Origin: an uncultured Odoribacter sp. | Lineage (GTDB): Bacteria > Bacteroidota > Bacteroidia > Bacteroidales > Marinifilaceae | DNA: 47,998 bases | Direction: 5' to 3' | NCBI GenBank assembly: GCA_910589025.1 | Contig: CAJURM010000022.1 | Coordinates: 1 to 47,998 of the forward strand | Shown: positions 25,295 through 32,294 of the stretch, piece by piece | Layout: every line of letters starts with the position of its first letter | How positions within the stretch are numbered: position 1 is the stretch's first letter | The notes under the pieces: model-generated | What the model was told of the DNA's origin: nothing | The model's database searches: none | Seen by the model: the letters and a program-made list of their open reading frames with translations, nothing else | Position numbers and translations under genes: made by a program

Positions 25295-26155
25295 ATGAAA
25301 AAAGTTGCGGCCATACACGATTTGTCAAGCTACGGCAGGGCTTCCCTGACAGTAGTCATTCCTATCCTGTCGAACATGGGATACCAGGTGTGTCCCCTGC
25401 CGACGGCAATTCTTTCAGCCCATAGCGAATACAAGAATTTCAGGAGCTTCGACCTCACGGACCACATGGAAGCGATTATCAGCCACTGGAAAGAGCTCGG
25501 CCTATCTTTTGACGCCCTCTATTCCGGCTATTTGGCCTCCCTCAAGCAGATGGACATTGTGGCAGGCTTCTTTGACGACTTCAAAACCTCCCGCAACTTC
25601 ATTCTGGTCGACCCGGTATTAGGCGACCACAACCGACTCTATCCGGGTATGGACCCGCAGATGATAGAAGGCATGCGCCGCCTGTGCGGGAAAGCGGGCA
25701 TCATCACGCCCAACCTGACGGAAGCGGCTTTCCTGCTCGGTAAAAACGATTGCCGGAATATTACTTTAAAAGGAGCCGTTGGCTGGTGCCGCCAGCTCAG
25801 CGAAAACGGACCGGGATATGTGATTATCACTTCGGCTCCTTCCGAAAACCGGAAAAACACAACGACAATTGCATACAGCCGAAACGACAACCGCTGCTGG
25901 CAGGTGACGGCGGATTATATCCCGGCTTCCTATCCCGGTACAGGCGACGCGTTCGCCAGTGTCATTACAGGCTGCCTGCTGAACGGAGACAGCCTCCCCG
26001 AAGCCATTGACCGGGCTGTATATTTCATCACCATGGGAATAAAAACGACATTCGGGTACAACCAACCGCCACTGGACGGGATTAACCAGGAAAAAGTGCT
26101 GCACTACCTGAACGAACCCCTGCCCTTTTACCGTTACGAATTACTTCCTTATTGA
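25295..26155 (+). CDS. Pyridoxamine kinase (PdxY-type, ribokinase superfamily)
   Basis: A 286-residue vitamin B6 kinase that phosphorylates pyridoxal, pyridoxine or pyridoxamine in cofactor salvage. Characteristic: IHDLSSYGRASLTVVIPILSNMG, CPLPTAILSAHS, FILVDPVLGDHNRLY, TPNLTEAAFLLG and the ATP/anion-hole motif YPGTGDAFASVITG with the catalytic Asp. The seven codons upstream of the ATG at 25295 overlap the -7 box and are not coding. The Cof-type phosphatase follows after 11 bp, so the two form an operon. Confidence 0.93.
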   Translation: MKKVAAIHDLSSYGRASLTVVIPILSNMGYQVCPLPTAILSAHSEYKNFRSFDLTDHMEAIISHWKELGLSFDALYSGYLASLKQMDIVAGFFDDFKTSRNFILVDPVLGDHNRLYPGMDPQMIEGMRRLCGKAGIITPNLTEAAFLLGKNDCRNITLKGAVGWCRQLSENGPGYVIITSAPSENRKNTTTIAYSRNDNRCWQVTADYIPASYPGTGDAFASVITGCLLNGDSLPEAIDRAVYFITMGIKTTFGYNQPPLDGINQEKVLHYLNEPLPFYRYELLPY

Positions 26156-26166
26156 CACCTCACCCG

Positions 26167-27006
26167 ATGAAAGCCATTATCACGGATTTAGACGGTACAA
26201 TTCTGCCCCAGGGAGAAAACATCAGCACCTCCACCCTGCATACATTAGAGCAATTGGGCGCGGAAGGCATTATCCGGATTATTGCCACAGGCAGAACCCT
26301 GTTCGCCGCCCGCAAATTCCTGCCGGACAATTTCCCCATCGACTATCTCATTTTCTCATCGGGTGCCGGGATCATGCGCTGGGCGGACAAAAAAATCCTT
26401 GCCGCCCACCATCTCAAACCCGAAGAAGCCCGGTATATTGCGGATTACCTGTGGAACTATAACATCAATTTCACCATCCAGCAGGAAATCCCCGACAACC
26501 ACTATTTTTATTACACAGACATTTATCCCCGACATACCGACTACCAAAGAAGAGTGGAAAAATTTCAGGAATTCGGGACGGTGATACAACAAACATCTGA
26601 AATAAAAACGGCTGCCACCCAGGTCATTCTGATTCTGGAACCCATCCAAATCAAACTGATTGAAAAAATCAAAACGGACTTATCCCGCTTTTCGGTTATC
26701 CGTTCCACCTCCCCTTTCGACCACAAAGCCATCTGGCTCGAAATCTACCCTCCGGGCATCAACAAAGGCTCCACCTGCCAGGAACTGCTACGCCTTCTCA
26801 ACCTTACAGGCCTTGACTGTGCCGGACTGGGCAACGACTACAACGACGTCGATTTCTTAGACATCTGCGGCCAGGCCTATCTGGTACAAAATGCACCCGA
26901 ACGCCTCAAACCCCACTACAAATCCGTCGCTTCCGACCGCAACAACGGCTTCACCGAATTCATCCGCAAAACATTTGACACATGGGGACGGGGCTTTTGC
27001 GTCTGA
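26167..27006 (+). CDS. Cof-type HAD hydrolase
   Basis: A 279-residue HAD-superfamily (type IIB, Cof-like) phosphatase. Motif I is ITDLDGTIL, motif II IIATGR, motif III the lysine of PPGINKGST, motif IV GLGNDYNDVDFL. Members dephosphorylate sugar phosphates, flavin or pyridoxal phosphates; next to pyridoxamine kinase, a B6-phosphate substrate is plausible but unproven. The ATG at 26167 is favoured over the TTG at 26152. The last nine residues and the stop (DTWGRGFCV) are encoded entirely by one arm and the centre of the 55-bp palindromic repeat. Confidence 0.9.
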   Translation: MKAIITDLDGTILPQGENISTSTLHTLEQLGAEGIIRIIATGRTLFAARKFLPDNFPIDYLIFSSGAGIMRWADKKILAAHHLKPEEARYIADYLWNYNINFTIQQEIPDNHYFYYTDIYPRHTDYQRRVEKFQEFGTVIQQTSEIKTAATQVILILEPIQIKLIEKIKTDLSRFSVIRSTSPFDHKAIWLEIYPPGINKGSTCQELLRLLNLTGLDCAGLGNDYNDVDFLDICGQAYLVQNAPERLKPHYKSVASDRNNGFTEFIRKTFDTWGRGFCV

Positions 27007-27031
27007 CACAAAACCCCCGTCCCCTTGTGTC
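26977..27031. repeat. 55-bp palindromic repeat, copy 1
   Basis: A 55-bp element with 24 of 27 pairs formed around a single central base; core GGGACGGGGCTTTTG. It spans the last codons of the HAD gene (stop at 27004-27006) and touches the stop of the convergent flavodoxin gene (27031-27033). Identical to copy 2 at 48 of 55 positions. It can act as a bidirectional terminator and resembles dispersed REP-type elements. Confidence 0.85.
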
Positions 27032-27660
27032 TATATTTCCCGTCCCATCTCTTCTGCAGCCCGGAGTTCTTGCGGGAAAATGTTGTCCCTGTATCTCCGT
27101 TTGTCTGCCTCGGAGAACACTTCCACAATATATTTGGAATAATCGTTGAACTGGTAGGTGTTATATGCACACAACCGTCGCGGAGGTGAGAAAACATGCC
27201 CGACAAACCTTTCCAAATCGTCCATCATAGCAAGCGGTGCCATTTCCCGAGGGACGTTCATGGTGTAAATCATCACTACAGGCATGCGCCGGAGAGCGAT
27301 TGTCCGGTAACCCGCCTCATACGTAGCAAGCGGGAAAAGAAGCCGCTCCAGAAAAGACCTCATGGTCCCCGTGACATCCATAAAGTAGACCGGAGACGCC
27401 AAAACAAGGGCATCGGCCTTTTTCACCCTCTCTAAAACGGGGGAAAGGGCATCTTTTACGGCACATGTACCATACGATTTTCCCCCTTTCAGTTTGCAGG
27501 CAAAACAACTTCTGCACCCTTTAAATTCCAAATCACAGAGGTGAATCATTCTGGTGGAAATGTTTTTCCCCGATGATTCTGCCCCTTCCGCAAATGCCCG
27601 GCACATCCGGACGGTATTACCGTCATGCCTCGGGCTTCCGTTAATGATGATTATTTCCAT
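27031..27660 (-). CDS. Flavodoxin-fold NAD(P)H-dependent oxidoreductase
   Basis: A 209-residue protein of the NADPH-dependent FMN reductase/flavodoxin family. Phosphate-binding loop IIINGSPRHDGNTVRM, then FKGCRSCFACKLKGG with conserved cysteines, and the flavin-contacting ASPVYFMDVTGTMRSFLERL. The C-terminal ~70 residues are helical. Such enzymes reduce flavins, quinones or nitro compounds; the cysteine motif resembles the iron-sulfur flavoprotein group. It is divergent from an HxlR-type regulator, a frequent pairing in which the regulator senses electrophiles or quinones. Confidence 0.88.
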   Translation of the reverse strand: MEIIIINGSPRHDGNTVRMCRAFAEGAESSGKNISTRMIHLCDLEFKGCRSCFACKLKGGKSYGTCAVKDALSPVLERVKKADALVLASPVYFMDVTGTMRSFLERLLFPLATYEAGYRTIALRRMPVVMIYTMNVPREMAPLAMMDDLERFVGHVFSPPRRLCAYNTYQFNDYSKYIVEVFSEADKRRYRDNIFPQELRAAEEMGREI

Positions 27661-27700
27661 AATTTATCCGATTTTGATTGCAAAATAAATCCAACCTTCC

Positions 27701-27730
27701 TACTTTTACAAGTACTTACCAAAAGGTGAG
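27701..27730. promoter_or_regulatory. Candidate HxlR operator between divergent genes
   Basis: TACT-N6-AGTA (27701-27714) contains the 8-bp palindrome AAGTACTT (27710-27717), and CTTACC-AAAA-GGTGAG (27715-27730) is a second imperfect dyad. All lie in the 93-bp gap between the oxidoreductase and HxlR genes. The HxlR start is preceded by AAGGAG (27742-27747), an unusually good ribosome-binding site for this phylum. Confidence 0.4.
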
Positions 27731-27753
27731 ACAGTTACCCCAAGGAGTAAATT

Positions 27754-28098
27754 ATGGAAAATAAAGAGAATACCCTCCCGCTTTTTTTTAACGGACAGCA
27801 ATATTTTTGCCCTCTCGAACTAACATTGGATGTAATTGGCGGAAAATGGAAAACAATGATGATTTATCGTCTGAAAGACGGCACCTTGCGTTCCTCTGAA
27901 TTACAACACCTCATGCCGGGCATATCCAACAAAATGTTTACCCAAACCGCCCGCGAGCTGGAACGCGACGGAATGCTCCGACGAAAAATATTTCCCGTCA
28001 TGCCTCCAAAAGTCGAATACAGCCTCACCCCCAGGGGAACATCCATCCTCCCCCTTCTCTACCAACTGAGTGAATGGGGCAAAAACCTGTCCGAATAA
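27754..28098 (+). CDS. HxlR family winged-helix regulator
   Basis: A 114-residue MarR/HxlR-type winged helix: CPLELTLDVIGGKWKTMMIYRL, LRSSELQHLMPGISNKMFTQTARELERDGML and VEYSLTPRGTSILPLLYQLSEWG. One cysteine precedes the HTH, as in many HxlR proteins that respond to reactive electrophiles. It most probably controls the divergent oxidoreductase and possibly itself. Confidence 0.92.
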   Translation: MENKENTLPLFFNGQQYFCPLELTLDVIGGKWKTMMIYRLKDGTLRSSELQHLMPGISNKMFTQTARELERDGMLRRKIFPVMPPKVEYSLTPRGTSILPLLYQLSEWGKNLSE

Positions 28099-28131
28099 CG
28101 CAAAACAAATAAACTTTTAAAAAAATCATAC

Positions 28132-29205
28132 ATGAAAAAAATCCGATTCTCACTCGCCGTAATCCTGTTTTTCTGCCTGGTCAATGCAGCAGCCCAAGTC
28201 TATCCCGTACGGGTCCAACCCGAAAACAAGAATTCCTTTTCCATGATTCTGTTGCCCGACCCGCAGAGTTACAACAAATTCGACGCAAACCAGCCGCTTT
28301 TTGAATTGCAAACGGCCTGGATAGCCAACAATATCGAACCACTCCGGATAAAAGGGGTACTCTGCACCGGAGATTTAGTAGAGCAGAACGAAATACGGAT
28401 TCCGGACGGGACCAACGGGAACCAGACCAGCGAAGAGCAATGGAAAGCAGCTTCCAGGGCCTTCGAACGGCTCGACAATAAAATACCGTATGTCATCTGT
28501 ACCGGAAACCACGATTACGGCTACGAAAAAGCGGAAAACCGTCTCTGCCGCTTTCCCGATTATTTCCCTTCCGAACGAAACAGTTGCTGGAAAAAGTCAC
28601 TCGTCGAAACAGGTCTGAATTACCAGGGTATTCCAACCCTGGAAAATGCCGCCTATGAATTTAAAACCGATACATGGGGCGAATTGCTCGTCATTTCCCT
28701 TGAGTTCGCCCCGCGCGACGAAGCAATTGAATGGGCCGCCCACGTTGCCGCTAAAAAGAAATACCAAAATCATAAAGTAATCCTGCTGACCCATTCCTAC
28801 ATGTCGCCGGAAGCCAAACGGCACATCAAAGAGCCATACAAGATTTCACCCGCCAACTACGGAGAAGCCATCTGGCAAAAACTGGTTTATCCCTCCTCCA
28901 ACATCTGCATGGTCATCTGCGGACACGAATGCGAAATTGCAGACTATAAAGGTAACGTCAGTTTCCGCACAGACAAAAACAGTTCCGGCAAGAATGTGGC
29001 CCAAATGATGTTTAATGCCCAAACGGCGGACGGTCAATGGCACGGTAACGGCGGCGACTGTTGGTTGCGCATCATGGAATTCATGCCGGATGGAAAAACA
29101 ATAAGCATCAAAACCTTTTCCCCCCTCTTTGCCTTGTCGCCCCTGACCTCCGACAAAGCATGGAGAACAGCTCCTTACGACCAATTCCATATTCATATCG
29201 AATGA
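28132..29205 (+). CDS. Secreted calcineurin-like metallophosphoesterase
   Basis: A 357-residue exported protein: signal peptide MKKIRFSLAVILFFCLVNAAAQ, then a metallophosphoesterase domain. Metal-ligand motifs are ILLPDPQSYN (D-x-Q in place of D-x-H, as in the group with LPDTQ), CTGDLVEQN, CTGNHDYGY, LTHSYM and CGHECE. Location is periplasmic or outer membrane. The substrate is unknown. 33 bp downstream of the HxlR gene, so cotranscription is possible. It ends in copy 2 of the 55-bp palindrome. Confidence 0.88.
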   Translation: MKKIRFSLAVILFFCLVNAAAQVYPVRVQPENKNSFSMILLPDPQSYNKFDANQPLFELQTAWIANNIEPLRIKGVLCTGDLVEQNEIRIPDGTNGNQTSEEQWKAASRAFERLDNKIPYVICTGNHDYGYEKAENRLCRFPDYFPSERNSCWKKSLVETGLNYQGIPTLENAAYEFKTDTWGELLVISLEFAPRDEAIEWAAHVAAKKKYQNHKVILLTHSYMSPEAKRHIKEPYKISPANYGEAIWQKLVYPSSNICMVICGHECEIADYKGNVSFRTDKNSSGKNVAQMMFNAQTADGQWHGNGGDCWLRIMEFMPDGKTISIKTFSPLFALSPLTSDKAWRTAPYDQFHIHIE

Positions 29206-29258
29206 TACATAGGGACGGGGCTTTTGTGTCTGACGCAAAAGCCCCGTCCCCATGTATC
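29204..29258. repeat. 55-bp palindromic repeat, copy 2
   Basis: Same length and plan as copy 1, with 25 Watson-Crick pairs and one G-T pair of 27. It overlaps the last two bases of the phosphoesterase stop (29203-29205) and the stop of the convergent DUF6266 gene (29257-29259). Position pair 3/53 is C-G in copy 1 and T-A here, a compensatory change. Confidence 0.85.
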
Positions 29259-29895
29259 ACCACTCTCCGAGGTAGACGCTGTCGGTGTAGGCGCCGGAGT
29301 AGAGGTTTTTGAAGCAGGCGTAAAGTTGCACGGTGTCGCGGTTAGCGGGGATGGCAAAGGTACATTCCCCTTCCTCCCGGACGGCCCGGACGCTTGAGAG
29401 CCGGAAGAGGACTTTTCGGTCTTCATCTTCGTCTTCATAACCGTAAACACCGATTTGCAGCAGGTCGTCAAGTGCAGATACAGGTATGCCGCCCGTGTTC
29501 CAGCGGAGGGTCAGCATGCCGGGCGAGGTCTGTTCCACCTGCCAATCTCCGGAAAAAGGCGAGGTACCGCCAGTCACTTTCAGATTTGCCCAGTCAATCG
29601 GATTTCCCTCACTATTAAAGTTATGGATGTTTTCTTTGATAAAAAGGTTGCAGCCGTTCATGACCAGGTCTTTGGCTTTCAAACGCCAGGAGCAGGCAAA
29701 AAAGGGGGTAAGTACGCGATACATCCCGAGACAATTCTTAAGTTTCTGCCGTTGTGCAATCTGCTTGTCGCTTTTTTTATCACGAAAAGAAAACGGTTTC
29801 GTCCGCATACGAACTTGTCCGCACGCTTTATAGATGACAACGCCGCCCAAGGCACCCCGGGCATCCGTGAATAGTGGAGAAATGATGATACTCAT
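29257..29895 (-). CDS. DUF6266 family protein
   Basis: A 212-residue protein starting MSIIISPLFTDARGALGGVVIYKACGQVRMRTKP, which matches the DUF6266 pattern (short N-terminus, GxxVxYK, xVRTKP) followed by QIAQRQKLKNCLGMYRVLTPFF and a beta-rich second half with an acidic EDEDEDRK loop. These proteins are common and multi-copy in Bacteroidales; the function is unknown. The frame stays open to 29988 but the family begins at the ATG at 29895. An 11-bp repeat array lies ~130-175 bp upstream. Confidence 0.8.
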   Translation of the reverse strand: MSIIISPLFTDARGALGGVVIYKACGQVRMRTKPFSFRDKKSDKQIAQRQKLKNCLGMYRVLTPFFACSWRLKAKDLVMNGCNLFIKENIHNFNSEGNPIDWANLKVTGGTSPFSGDWQVEQTSPGMLTLRWNTGGIPVSALDDLLQIGVYGYEDEDEDRKVLFRLSSVRAVREEGECTFAIPANRDTVQLYACFKNLYSGAYTDSVYLGEW

Positions 29896-30026
29896 AACGC
29901 ATGCAGTTTTAAGTGTAACAATATCCCCGCACCCCCCTCTCTTAGGTTTCGCTGGGGTTAATTTAAAGAAACTTTTTAATATTTCCAAATTCTTTTCGGA
30001 TTAAATTCGTCCGGAGCCCTGAATTA

Positions 30027-30070
30027 TCCGAATGGGCTTCGAACATGCTCCGAACATACTCCGAACTTAA
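30027..30070. repeat. Four tandem 11-bp repeats (TCCGAACATnC)
   Basis: TCCGAA/TTCGAA cores occur at 30027, 30038, 30049 and 30060, exactly 11 bp apart; units are TCCGAATGGGC, TTCGAACATGC, TCCGAACATAC and TCCGAACTTAA. They lie in a 330-bp stretch without genes between DUF6266 and pyrF. The phasing of one helical turn suggests a protein-binding array, but no regulator is identified. Confidence 0.8.
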
Positions 30071-30118
30071 TACAGGGAAAGTATTGCGTATTTCAAGCGA
30101 AAAGTCATTGATTTTCAA

Positions 30119-30162
30119 TAAAAAACCGGGATCATGCCTATATTTTCAGCATCATCCCGGTT
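30119..30162 (-). terminator. Terminator downstream of pyrF
   Basis: AACCGGGATCATGC (30124-30137) pairs with GCATCATCCCGGTT (30149-30162), 13 of 14 pairs, loop 11 nt; on the minus strand it is followed by a T-rich run. It lies ~65 bp after the pyrF stop. Confidence 0.75.
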
Positions 30163-30225
30163 AACACGTAAAAAAGTGGAAGATTTGCACCTGTTGGAAA
30201 GGAGCGCAACTCTTCAATTTTCTCC

Positions 30226-31053
30226 TCAGAGGATTCCTTTTTGCTTGAGAAGTTGTTCCATTTCCTGTTGGAGTTTGCGGGCTTCTTCTCCGGCACGGAC
30301 GGCAAAGTTTTCGGTTTTGTCAGCAAAGATGATGCCGCGCGAGGAGTTGACAATCAATCCACAGTGGTCATTCATGCCGTATTTTGCCACTTCTTCCAGG
30401 CTTCCGCCCTGGGCTCCGACGCCAGGTACCAACAGGAAGTGGTCGGGCACAATGTCACGGATGCCACTCAGCATTTCTGCTTTGGTAGCTCCCACAACGT
30501 ACATCATGTTGTGGCAGTCCCCCCATTCCTGAGATTTACGGAGCACTTTTTCGTAGAGTTTTTCCCCTTGGTTTTCAAAGAACTGGAAGTCAAAAGCACC
30601 TTTATTTGAAGTGAGTGCCAACAGTATCACCCATTTGCCATCATACTGGATGAAAGGCGTGACGGAATCTTCTCCCATGTAGGGAGCCACGGTAATGGCA
30701 TCAAAGTCCAGCGTCTGCAAGAAGGCTTTGGCATACATCTGGGAGGTATTTCCGATGTCGCCCCGTTTGGCGTCGGCAATGAGGAAGATTTCGGGATAAT
30801 GTTCCCGAATGTATTTCACGGTTTTTTCCAGACTGCTCCAGCCCTCCACTCCCCGGCTTTCATAAAAAGCGATATTGGGTTTGTAGGCAACAGTCACGTC
30901 TGCGGTAGCCTCCACAATCTGTTTATTAAATTCAAAAACAGGGTCTTCCACGCCGGACAGATGGGCAGGTAGTTTCGCTATGTCGGAGTCAAGACCGACA
31001 CAGAGGAATGATTTTTTCTTTTTAATCTGCTCGAAAAGCTGTGTATAGTTCAT
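30226..31053 (-). CDS. pyrF: Orotidine-5'-phosphate decarboxylase (PyrF type 2)
   Basis: A 275-residue enzyme converting OMP to UMP, the last step of de novo pyrimidine synthesis. Type 2 signature: FLCVGLDSDIAKLPAHL, VAYKPNIAFYES, the catalytic IADAKRGDIGNTSQMYA (Asp-Lys-Asp network), TVAPYMGEDSVTPF and VPGVGAQGGSLEEV. It follows prfA by 39 bp; the prfA-pyrF pair is common in Bacteroidota. Confidence 0.96.
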   Translation of the reverse strand: MNYTQLFEQIKKKKSFLCVGLDSDIAKLPAHLSGVEDPVFEFNKQIVEATADVTVAYKPNIAFYESRGVEGWSSLEKTVKYIREHYPEIFLIADAKRGDIGNTSQMYAKAFLQTLDFDAITVAPYMGEDSVTPFIQYDGKWVILLALTSNKGAFDFQFFENQGEKLYEKVLRKSQEWGDCHNMMYVVGATKAEMLSGIRDIVPDHFLLVPGVGAQGGSLEEVAKYGMNDHCGLIVNSSRGIIFADKTENFAVRAGEEARKLQQEMEQLLKQKGIL

Positions 31054-31092
31054 GGTATTTCGTTTTAATGGATTATTGTCGATACTGTTGTG

Positions 31093-32199
31093 TTAAAGTC
31101 CGCTGGCTTTGAGGCGTTCGGTGTTTTCCTCGATTTGCAGTTTTTCAATGACTTCGTCGATTTCGCCGTCCATCACCGCCGCCAGGTTATAAAGAGTGAA
31201 GTTTATACGATGGTCCGTCACCCGTCCCTGAGGGTAATTATAAGTACGGATTTTGGCAGAGCGGTCGCCCGTGGAGACCATGGTGCGCCTTTTGGCAGAA
31301 ATATCGTCCAGATATTTCTGATGTTCTTTGTCATAAATGAAGGAACGCAAACGGGTCAATGCCCTTTCTTTGTTTTTCGGCTGGTCACGGGTTTCGGTAC
31401 ATTCTATCAGTATCTCTTCTGCAACGCCCGTGTTCGGGTTTTTCCACATATAGCGCAGACGCACGCCCGATTCCACTTTATTGACGTTCTGCCCTCCAGC
31501 ACCACTGGAACGGAAGGTGTCCCATTTGATTTCGCCTTCGTTTATCTGCACGTCAAATTCTTCGGCTTCGGGCAAAACGGCAACTGTGGCAGCAGAGGTA
31601 TGCACCCGTCCCTGTGTTTCCGTTTCCGGTACCCGCTGTACGCGGTGTACGCCCGATTCGTATTTCAATATGCCATACACTCCGTTTCCGGATACGCTCG
31701 CCACAATTTCCTTATACCCTCCTGCGGCGCCTTCGTTAGCATTGGTGACTTCCAGTTTCCAGCCCCGCTTTTCACAGAATCGAACATACATCCGGAAGAG
31801 ATCGCCTGCAAACAGGCATGCTTCATCTCCTCCCGTCCCGCCGCGGATTTCCAGAATGGCATTTTTGCTGTCTTCCGGCTCTGCGGGGATAAGCAACATT
31901 TTGATTTGCTGTTCCATGCCCGGCAATTTTTCCGTCAGTTCGTCCAGTTCCATCTGTGCCATTTCGCGCAGTTCCCGGTCGCTTTCCGTGGCCAGGATTT
32001 CTTTCGATTCTTCCAGAGTCCGGCAAGATTCTTTGTAGCGATCCGCCGCAGCCGTTATTTCTTCCAGCTCTTTGTATTCTTTGGTTAAACGCACATAACG
32101 CTTCATGTCCTGAATGACTTCCGGGTCAGTAATCAGTTGCCCGATTTCGCGGAAACGAATGTAATACGTATCTAATTTCTCAATCAGCGGATTCTCCAT
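31093..32199 (-). CDS. prfA: Peptide chain release factor 1
   Basis: A 368-residue class I release factor recognising UAA and UAG. The codon-recognition tripeptide position is RVPETETQGRVHTSA (PxT present as PET), and the peptidyl-tRNA hydrolysis motif is GGQ in FRSSGAGGQNVNKVESGVR. Other RF1 segments are GTGGDEACLFAGDLFRMY and NYPQGRVTDHRI. Full length. A -7 box lies at 32225-32232. Confidence 0.97.
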   Translation of the reverse strand: MENPLIEKLDTYYIRFREIGQLITDPEVIQDMKRYVRLTKEYKELEEITAAADRYKESCRTLEESKEILATESDRELREMAQMELDELTEKLPGMEQQIKMLLIPAEPEDSKNAILEIRGGTGGDEACLFAGDLFRMYVRFCEKRGWKLEVTNANEGAAGGYKEIVASVSGNGVYGILKYESGVHRVQRVPETETQGRVHTSAATVAVLPEAEEFDVQINEGEIKWDTFRSSGAGGQNVNKVESGVRLRYMWKNPNTGVAEEILIECTETRDQPKNKERALTRLRSFIYDKEHQKYLDDISAKRRTMVSTGDRSAKIRTYNYPQGRVTDHRINFTLYNLAAVMDGEIDEVIEKLQIEENTERLKASGL

Positions 32200-32224
32200 G
32201 TATCTGTTTTCTTTAATTCCAGGA

Positions 32225-32232
32225 CAAAAATA
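32225..32232 (-). promoter_or_regulatory. -7 box of prfA-pyrF
   Basis: CAAAAATA on the plus strand, TATTTTTG on the minus strand, 25 bp before the prfA ATG; -33 element not evident. Confidence 0.5.
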
Positions 32233-32294
32233 ATATTTTTAGCCAGAGGGGCAGGTGTTTTTCAACAGAAAATGTCACCTTCTCCCCAGGATGC

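Noticed and set aside
29990..30026. Further repeat units before the TCCGAA array
   Set aside because: TCCGGAG near 30010 is similar, but it does not keep the 11-bp phase.
30027..30070. CRISPR or iteron origin
   Set aside because: Only four 11-bp units, no spacers, no replication gene and no DnaA boxes seen nearby.
31090..32088. Long open frame opposite prfA (332 codons)
   Set aside because: It is antisense to a well-conserved release factor gene and its translation is Phe-rich without domains; explained by codon bias on the other strand.
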